Source of the DNA: Arachis hypogaea
Lineage: Eukaryota; Streptophyta; Magnoliopsida; Fabales; Fabaceae
NCBI RefSeq assembly: GCF_003086295.3
Contig: NC_092052.1
Location: 76,512,687-76,576,686, forward strand
Length of the DNA stretch: 64,000 bases
Direction: 5' to 3'
Position numbers and translations under genes: made by a program
Part shown: one piece after another, positions 54,901 through 64,000 of the stretch
Layout: each line of letters begins with the position of its first letter
Numbering within the stretch: position 1 is the stretch's first letter
Notes under the pieces: model-generated
Database searches by the model: none
What the model saw: the letters and a program-made list of their open reading frames with translations, nothing else
Told to the model about the DNA's origin: nothing

Positions 54901-57900
54901 AAAAACCGGAGGAGCCTGCCGAAGATGAGGCCATTACAGCTCGCCTTTAGGTGTTCTCCTCGGGATAGCGTCATTTAAAGAGCGAGGGTCTGCACGACAT
55001 AAAAAAAAACCAGAAAATAACCGGTGGAGCCTGCCGAAGATGAGGCCATTACGGCTCGCCTTTAGGTGTCCTCTTCGGGATAGCATCAATTAAAGGACGA
55101 GGGTCAGCACGACGTAAAAAAAACCAGAAAACAAACCAGAGGAGCTTGCTAAGGATTAGGGCATTACGGCTCACCTTTAGGTGTCCTCATGGGGATAGCG
55201 TCATTTAAAGAACGAGGGTCAGCACGTCGTAAAAAAAAATCGAAAAAAAACCGGAGGAGCTTGCCGGAGATGTGGCCATTTCGGCTCGCCTTTAGGTGTC
55301 CTCAGGATATTATCATTTAAAAAACGATGGTCAGCACGACCTAAAAAAAACCAGAAAAAAAAACCGGAGGAGCCTGCCGAAGATGAGGCCATTACGGCTC
55401 GCCTTTAGGTGTCCTCTTCGGGATAACATCAATTAAAGGACGAGGGTCAGCACGACGTAAAAAAAACCAGAAAACAAACCGGAGGAGCCTGCTGAAGATT
55501 AGGGCATTACGGCTCACCTTTAGGTGTCCTCCTTGGGATAGCGTCATTTAAAGAACGAGGGTCAGCACGTCGTAAAAAAAAATTGAAAAAAAACCGGAGG
55601 AGCTTGCCGGAGATGTGGCCATTTCGGCTGGCCTTTAGGTGTCCTCAGGATAGCATCATTTAAAAAACGATGGTCAGCACGACGTAAAAAAAACCAGAAA
55701 AAAAATCGGAGGAGCCTGCCAAAGATGAGGCCATTACCACTCGCCTTTAGGTGTCCTCCTTGTGATAGCGTCATTTAAAGAACGAGGGTCAGCACGACGA
55801 AAAAAAAAAAACCAGAAAAGAGAACCGGAGGAGCTTGTTGCAGATGAAGCCATTACGGCTCGCCTTTACGTGTCCTCCTCGGGATTGCATCATTTAAAGA
55901 ACGAGGGTTAGCACGTCGTAAAAAAAATCGGAAAAGAAAACCGGAGGAGCCTGCCGCAGATGAGACCATTACGGCTCGCCTTTAGGTGTCCTCCTCAGGA
56001 TAGCGTCATTTAAAGAATTAGGGTTAGCACGTAGTGGAAAAAAACCGGAAAAAAAACTGGAGAAGCCTGCCGAAGATGAGGCCATTACGGCTCGCCTTTA
56101 GGTGTCCTCCTCGGGATAGTGTCATTTAAAGAACGAGGAGCAGCACGATGTAAAAAAAAAAACCGGAGAAGCTTGCTGAAGATGAGGCCATTACGGCTCG
56201 CCTCTAGGAATCCTCCTCGGGATAGTGTCATTTAAAGAACGAGGGTCAGCACGTCGTAAAAAAAACAAGGACAAAAAACCAGAGGAGCCTGCCGAAGATG
56301 AGGCTATTACGGCTAGCCTTTAGGTGTCCTCCTCGGGATAGCGTCAATTAAAGGACGAGGGTCAGCACAACATAAAAAAAACCAACAAAAAAAAAACCAG
56401 AGGAGTCTGCCGAAGATGAGGTCATTACGGCTCGCCTTTAGGTGTCCATCCTTGGACAGCGTCATTTAAAGAGCGATGGTCGACACGACGTAAAAAAAAA
56501 CCTAAGGAGCCTGCCGAAGATGAGGCCATTATGGCTCCTCTTTAGGTGTCCTCCTCGAGATAGCGTCATTTAAAGAACGAGGGTCAGCATGACGTAAAAA
56601 AAACCAGAAAAAAAACAGGTGGAGCCTGCCGAAGATGAGGCCATTACGGCTCGCCTTTAGGTGTCCTCCTCGAGATAGCGTCATTTAAAGAACGAGGGTC
56701 AGCACGTCGTAAAAAAAACCTGAAAAGAAAACCGGAGGTGCTTATTGCATATGAGGCCATTACGACTCGCCTTTACGTGTCCTCGTCGGGATTGCGTAAT
56801 TTAAAGAACGAGGGTCAGCACGACGTAAAAAAATGGGAAAAAAACGAAGGAGCCTGGCGAAGATGAGGCCGTTACGGGTCGCATTTAGGTGTCCTCCTTG
56901 GGATAGCGTCATTTAAAGAATGAGGGTCAGCACGTCTTAAAAAAAATCGGAAAAAAAAACCGGAGGAGCCTGCCGAAGATGTGGCCTTTATGGCTCGGCT
57001 TTAGGTGTCCCTGGGATAGAGTCATTTAAAGAACGAGGGTCAGCACGACGTAAAAAAAACCAAAAAAAAAAAAAAACCATAGGAGCCTACCGAAGATGAG
57101 GCCATTACAGGTCGACTTTATGTGTCCTCCTCGTGATTGCGTCATTTAAAGAACGAGGGTCAGCACGACGTAAAAAAAATGGGAAAAAACGGAGGAGCAT
57201 GGCGAAGATGAGGCCGTTATGGGTCGCCTTTAGGTGTCCTCCTCGGGATAGCGTCATTTAAAGAACGAGGGTCAGCATGATGTAAAAAAAATGAGAAAAA
57301 AAAACCAGGGGAGCCTGCCGAAGATGAGGCCATTACGGCTAGCCTTTAGGTGTCCTCCTCGGGATAGCGTCATTTAAAGAGCGATGGTTAGCACGTAGTA
57401 AAAAAAAACCGGAGGAGCCTGCCGAAGATGAGGCCATTACAGCTCGCCTTTAGGTGTTTTCCTCGGGATAGCGTCATTTAAAGTGCGAGGGTCTGCACGA
57501 CATAAAAAAACCAGTAAAAACCGGAGGAGCCTGCCGAAGATGAGGCCATTACGGCTCGCCTTTAGGTGTTCTCTTTGGGATAGCGTCAATTAAAGGACGA
57601 GGGTCAGCACGACGTAAAAAAAATCGAAAAAGAAAACTGGAGGAGCCTGCCGCAGATGAGGCCATTAAGGCTCGCCTTTAGGTGTCCTCCTTAGGATAGC
57701 GTCATTTAAAGAACGAGGGGCAGAACGACGTAAAAAAAAAGGAAAAAAAACGGAGGAGCTTCCTGAAGATGAGGCCATTACGGCTCGCCTTTTAGCGTCC
57801 TCCTCGGGATAGCGTCATTTAAAGAACGAGGGTCAGCACGTCGTAAAAAATCGGAAAAAACCGGAGGAGCCTGCCGAAGATGTGGCCATTACGGCCCGCC

Positions 57901-60900
57901 TTTAGGTGTCCTCGGGTTAGAGTCATTTAAAGAACGAGGGTCAGCACGACGTAAAAAAAACTGGAGAAAAAACCGGAGGAGCCTGCCGAAGATGAGGCCA
58001 TTACGGCTCGCCTTTATGTGTCCTCCTCGTGATAGCATCATTAAAAGAACGAGGGTCAGCACGACGTAAAAAAATGAAAAAAAAAACCGGAGGAGCCTGC
58101 CGAAGATGAGGCCGTTACAGGTCGCCTTTAGGTGTCCTCCTCGGGATAGTGTCATTTAAAGAACGAGGGTCAGCATGATGTAAAAAAATGAGAAAAAAAA
58201 AATCGGAGGAGCCTGCCGAAGATGAGGCCATTACGGCTAGCCTTTAGGTGTCCACCTCGGGATAGCGTCATTTAAAGAGCGAGGGTCAGCACGTAGTAAA
58301 AAAAACCAGAGGAGCCTACCGAAGATGAGGCCATTACAGCTCGCTTTTAGGTGTTCTCCTCGGGATAGCGTCATTTAAATAGTGAGGGTCTGCACGACAT
58401 AAAAAAAAACCAGAAAAAAACCGGAGGAGCCTGCCGAAGATGAGGCCATTACGGCTCGCCTTTAGGTGTCCTCTTCAGGATAGCATCAATTAAAGGACGA
58501 GGGTCAGCACGACGTAAAAAAAAACTAGAAAACAAACCGGAAGAGAGTGCTGAAGATGAGGCCATTACGGCTCACCTATAGGTGTTCTCCTCGGGATAGC
58601 GTCATTTAAAGAACGAGGGTCAGCACGTCGTAAAAAAAATCTGAAAAGAAAACTGGAGGAGCCTGCCGCAGATGAGGCCATTACGGCTCGCCTTTAGGTG
58701 TCCTCCTCAGGATAGCGTCATTTAAAGAATTAGGGTCAGTACGTAGTGAAAAAAAATCGGAAAAAAATTCAGAGGAGCCTGCCGAAGATGAGGCCATTAC
58801 GGCTCGCCTTTAGGTGTCCTCCTCGGGATAGTGTCATTTAAAGAACGAGGGGCAGCACGACGTAAAAAAATGAAAAAAAACCGGAGGAGCTTCTTAAAGA
58901 TGAAGCCATTACGGCTCTCCTTTTGGCGTCCTCCTCGGGATAGTGTCATTTAAAGAACGAGGGTCAGCACGTCGTAAAAAAAATCGAAAAAAAACCGGAG
59001 GAGCCTGCCGAAGATGTGGCCATTACGGCTCGCCTTTAGGCGTCCTCCTCGGGATAACGTCATTTAAAGAACGAGGGTCAGCACGTCAAAAAAAATACGA
59101 AAAAAACCGGAGGAGCCTGCCGAAGATGTGGCCATTACGGCACGCCTTTAGGTGTCATCGAGATAGCGTCATTTAAAGAACGAGGGTCAGCACGACGTAA
59201 AAAAACCGGAAAAAAATTCGGAGGAGCCTGCCGAAGATGAGGCCATTACGGCTCGCCTTTAGGTGTCCTCCTCGGGATAGTGTCATTTAAAGAACGAGGG
59301 GCAGCACGACGTAAAAAAATGAAAAAAAACCGGAGGAGCTTCCTAAAGATGAAGCCATTACGGCTCTCCTTTTGGCGTCCTCCTCGGGATAGTGTCATTT
59401 AAAGAACGAGGGTCAGCACGTCGTAAAAAAAATCGAAAAAAAACCGGAGGAGCCTGCCGAAGATGTGGCCATTACGGCTCGCCTTTAGGCGTCCTCCTCG
59501 GGATAACGTCATTTAAAGAACGAGGGTCAGCACGTCAAAAAAAATTGGAAAAAAACCGGACGAGCCTGCCGAAGATGTGGCCATTACGACTCGCCTTTAG
59601 GTGTCATCGAGATAGCGTCATTTAAAGAACGAGGGTCAGCACGACGTAAAAAAACCGGAAAAAAAACCGGAGGAGCCTGCCGAAGATGATGCCATTACGG
59701 CTCGCCTTTATGTGTCCTCCTCGTGATAGCGTCATTTAAAGAACGAGGGTCAACACGACATAAAAAACATCGAAAAAAACTGGAGGAGCCTGCCGAAGAT
59801 GAGGCCATTACGGCTCGCCTTTTGGTGTCCTCTTCGCGATAGCATCAATTAAAGGACGAGGGTCAGCACGACGTAAAAAAAACCAGAAAACAAATCGGAG
59901 GAGCCTGCTGAAGATGAGGCTATTACGGCTCACCTTTAGGTGTCCTCCTCGGGATAGCGTCATTTAAAGAACGAGGGTCAGCACGTCGTAAAAAAAAAAT
60001 TGGAAAAGAAAACTGGAGGAGCCTGCCGCAGATGAGGCCATTAAGGCTCGCCTTTAGGTGTCCTCCTCAGGATAGCGTCATTTAAAGAATTAGGGTCAGC
60101 ACATAGTGGAAAAAAAATCGGAAAAAAATTCGGAAGAGGCTTCCGAAGATGAGGCCATTACGGCTCGCCTTTAGGTGTCCTCCTCGGGATAGTGTCATTT
60201 AAAGAACGAGGGGGCAGCACGACGAAAAAAAAATAAAAAAAAGAAGGAGGAGCTTCCTGAAGATGAGGCCATTACGGCTCTCCTTTAGGCGTCCTCCTCG
60301 GGATAGCGTCATTTAAAGAACGAGGGTCAGCACGTCGTAAAAAAAATCGAAAAAAAAAACGGAGGAGCCTGCCGAAGATGTGGCCATTACGGCTCCCCTT
60401 TAGGTGTCCTCGGGATAGCGTCATTTAAAGAACGAGGGTCAGCACGACGTAAAAAAAATTGAAAAAAAAAACGGAGGAGCCTGCCGAAGATGAGGCCATT
60501 ACGGCTCGCCTTTATGTGTCCTCCTCGTGATAGCGTCATTTAAAGAACGAGGGTCAGCACGACGTAAAAAAATGAAAAAAAAACGGAGGAGCCTGCCGAA
60601 GATGAGGCCGTTACGGGTCGCCTTTAGGTGTCCTCCTCGGGATAGTGTCATTTAAAGAACGAGGGTCAACATGATGTAAAAAAAATGAGAAAAAAAAATC
60701 GGAGGAGCCAGCCGAAGATGAGGCCATTACAGCTCGCTTTTAGGTGTTCTGCTCGGGATAGCGTCATTTAAAGAGCGAGGGTCTGCACGACATAAAAAAA
60801 AACCAGAAAAAAATCGGAGGAGCCTGCCGAAGATGAGGCCATTACGGCTCGCCTTTAGGTGTCCTCTTCGGGATAGCATCAATTAAAGAACGAGGGTCAG

Positions 60901-63900
60901 CACGACGTAAAAAAAACCAGAAAACAAATCGGAGGAGCCTGCTGAAGATGAGGCCATTACGGCTCACCTTTAGGTGTCCTCCTCGGGATAGCGTCATTTA
61001 AAGAACGAGGGTCAGCATGTCGTAAAAAAATCGGTAAAGAAAACTGGAGGAGGCTGCCGCAGATGAGGCCATTACGGCTCGCCTTTAGGTGTCCTCCTCA
61101 GGATGGCGTCATTTAAAGAATTAGGGTCAGAATGTAGTGAAAAAAAAAACCGGAATAAAATTCGGAGAAGCCTGCCGAAGATGAGGCCAATACGGCTCGC
61201 CTTTAGGTGTCCTCCTCGGGATAGTGTCATTTAAAGAATGAGGGGCAGCACGACGTAAAAAAATGAAAAAAAAAACGGAGGAGCTTCTTGAAGATGAGGC
61301 CATTACGGCTCTCCTTTTGGCGTCCTCCTGGGGATAGTGTCATTCAAAGAACGAGGGTCAGCACATCGTAAAAAAAAATCGAAAAAAAACCGGAGGAGCC
61401 TGCCGAAGATGTGGCCATTACGGCTCGCCTTTAGGTGTCATCGGGATAGCGTCATTTAAAGAACGAGGGTCAGCACGACGTAAAAAAACCGGAAAAAAAC
61501 CGGAGGAGCCTGCCGAAGATGAGGCCATTACGGCTCGCCTTTATGTGTCCTCCTCGTGATAGCGTCATTTAAAGAACGAGGGTCAGCGCGACGTAAAAAA
61601 CATGGAAAAAAAACCAGAGGAGCCTGCCGAAGATGAGGCCGTTACGGGTCGCCTTTTGGTGTCCTTCTCGGGATAGCGTCATTTAAAGAACGAGGGTCAG
61701 CATGATGTAAAAAAAATGAGAAAAAAAATCCGGAGGAGCCTTCCGAAGATGAGGCCATTACGGCTAGCCTTTCGGTGTCCTCCTCGGGATAGCGTCATTT
61801 AAAGAGCGAGGGTCAACACGTAGTTAAAAAAACTGGGGGAGCCTGCCGAAGATGAGGCCATTACAACTTGCCTTTAGGTGTTCTCCTCGGGATAGCATCA
61901 TTTAAAAAGCGAGGGTCTGCACGACGTAAAAAAAACTAGAAAAAAACCGGAGGAGCCTGCCGAAGATGAGGCCATTACGGCTCGCCTTTAGGTGTCCTCC
62001 TCAGGATAGCGTCATTTAAAGAATTAGGGTCAGCACGTAATGTAAAAAAACCGAAAAAAAATTTGGAGGAGCCTGCCGAAGATGAGGCCATTACGGCTCG
62101 CCTTTAGGTGTCCTCCTCGGGATAGTGTCATTTAAAGAACGAGGGGCAGCACGACGTAAAAAAAATGAAAAAAAACCGGAGGAGCTTCCGGAAGATGAGG
62201 ACATTACGGCTCTCCTTTAGGCATCCTCCTCGGGATAGCGTCATTTGAAGAACGAGGGTCAGCACGTTGTAAAAAAAATCGGAAAAGAAAACTGGAGGAG
62301 CCTGCCGCAGATGAGGCCATTACGGCTCGCCTTTAGGTGTCCTCCTCAGGATAGCGTCATTTAAAGAATTAGGGTCAGCACGTAGTGTAAAAAAACCGGA
62401 AAAAAATTTGGAGGAGCCTGCCGAAGATGAGGCCATTACGGCTCGCCTTTAGGTGTCCTCCTCGGGATAGTGTCATTTAAAGAACGAGGGGCAGCACGAC
62501 GTAAAAAAAACGAAAAAAAAACCGGAGGAGCTTCCGGAAGATGAGGCCATTACGGCTCTCCTTTAGGCATCCTCCTCGGGATAGCGTCATTTAAAGAACG
62601 AGGGTCAGCACGTCGTAAAAAAAATCGAAAAAAAAAAACGGAGGAGCCTGCCGAAGATGTGGCCATTACGGCTCGCCTTTAGGCGTCCTCCTCGGGATAG
62701 CGTCATTTAAAGAACGAGGGTCAGCACGTCGTAAAAAAAATCGGAAAAAAATGGAGGAGCCTGCCGAAGATGAGGCCATTACAACTCGCTTTTTGGTGTT
62801 CTCCTCGGGATAGCGTCATTTAAAGAGCGAGGGTCTGCACGACATAAAAAAAAACCAGAAAAAGACCAGAGGAGCCTGCCGAAGATGAGGCCATTACGGC
62901 TCGCCTTTGGTGTCCTCTTCGGGATAGCATCAATTAAAGAACGAGGGTTAGCACGACGCAAAAAAAACCAGAAAACAAACCGGAGGAGCCTGCTGAAGAT
63001 GAGGCCATTACGGCTCACTTTAGGTGTCTCCTCGGGATAGCGTCATTTAAAGAACGAGGGTCAGCACGTCGTAAAAAAATCGGAAAAGAAAACTGGAGGA
63101 GCCTGCCGCAGATGAGGCCATTACGGCTCGCCTTTAGGTGTTCTCCTCCGGATAGCGTCATTTAAAGAATTAGGTTCAGAGTAGGGAAAAAAAACGGAAA
63201 AAATTCGGAGGAACTGCAAAGATGAGGCATTACGGCTGCTTTAGGTGTCTCCTCGGATAGTGTCATTTATAGAACGAGGGGCAGCACGACGTAAAAAAAA
63301 CAAAAAAAAAACCGGAGGAGCTTCTTGAAGATGAGGCCATTACGGCTCTCCTTTTGACGTCCTCCTCGGGATAGTGCATTTTAGGAACGAGGGTCAGCAC
63401 GTCGTAAAAAAAATTGAAAAAAAAAACCGGAGGAGCCTGCGAAGATGTGGCCATTACGGCTCGCCTTTAGGCGTCCTCCTCGGGATAGCGTCATTTAAGA
63501 ACGAGGGTCAGCACGTCGAAAAAAATCGGACAAAAATCGGAGGAGCCTGCTGAAGATGAGGCCATTACGGCTCACCTTTAGGTGTCCTCCTCGGGATAGC
63601 GTCATTTAAAGAACGAGGGTCAGCACGTCGTAAAAAAAATCAGAATAGAAAACTGGAGGAGCCTACCGCAGATGAGGCGATTACGGCTCGCCTTTAGGTG
63701 TCCTCCTCAGGATAGCGTCATTTAAAGAATTAAGGTCAGAACGTAGTGAAAAAAAAAACCGGAAAAAAATTCGGAGGAGCCTGCCGAAATGAGCACATTA
63801 CGTCTCGCCTTTAGGTGTCCTCCTCGGGATACTGTTGTATAAAGAACGAGGGGTGCAAGATGTAAAAAAAACGAAAAAAAACTGGAGGAGCTTTCTGAAG

Positions 63901-64000
63901 ATGAGGCCATTACGGCTCTCCTTTAGGCGTCCACCTCGGGATAGCGTCATTTAATGAACGAGGGTCAGCATGTTGTAAAAAAAATTGAAAAAAAACCGGA
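51902..64000 (+). repeat. Satellite array III
   Basis: About 108 monomers, same family and strand, running to the window end. Its first 375 bp repeat the last 375 bp of array II (42151-42525) variant for variant. Short local tandem duplications are visible: about 345 bp at 55.1-55.8 kb, 449 bp at 58.8-59.6 kb and 355 bp at 62.0-62.6 kb. A patch near 63170-63300 has clustered single-base deletions like those in 1-5940. I see no other insertion. Confidence 0.96.

Noticed and set aside
1..64000. Telomeric, rDNA, tRNA or organellar insert within the arrays
   Set aside because: No TTTAGGG tracts, rRNA blocks or tRNA cloverleaf were seen. The tRNA-Asp match is only the 18-nt primer site.

Overview
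This is plant nuclear heterochromatin: about 46 kb of a single tandem satellite family (monomer about 107-115 bp, all copies head-to-tail on the same strand) interrupted by two Ty3/gypsy LTR-retrotransposon insertions. I see no cellular gene, tRNA, rRNA or bacterial feature. The LTR features (TG...CA ends, tRNA-Asp-type primer site, Athila-like gag/pol, palindrome-rich LTRs) suggest a legume. The 115-bp monomer and the LTR style make peanut (Arachis) my best guess, but this rests on recollection and no search was possible.

Layout. 1-22011: satellite array I. Its first 5.9 kb is full of single-base deletions, and the rest is built from multi-kilobase higher-order repeats. 22012-30607: non-autonomous element A, arranged LTR - internal - LTR - truncated internal. 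Its only sizeable ORF is a gag-tail-like protein, present twice; the second copy runs in frame into satellite. 30608-42525: satellite array II, paralogous to parts of array I. 42526-51901: element B, an Athila-type element that has lost the 5' part of its 5' LTR. It has gag (cut by a 1000-N gap), protease, reverse transcriptase, RNase H and integrase in several frames, and a full 3' LTR. 51902-64000: satellite array III, with short local duplications.

How the parts relate. Element B encodes the pol enzymes (here frameshifted) and element A encodes none. Both share the primer site, the TGATG...CATCA LTR ends, a U5 motif, and a colinear 3' internal region with several small perfect hairpins. 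A is therefore plausibly mobilised in trans by B-like elements. The most unusual structure is in the LTRs. Each family carries six dyad-symmetric hairpins of about 30-48 bp at a regular pitch of roughly 62-84 bp (mostly 70-76). The arm sequences are unrelated between families, and within family A paired arm positions change together. 

Caveats: the 1000-N gap, the deletion-rich blocks and the single-base frameshifts suggest that part of what looks like decay may be assembly or consensus error.
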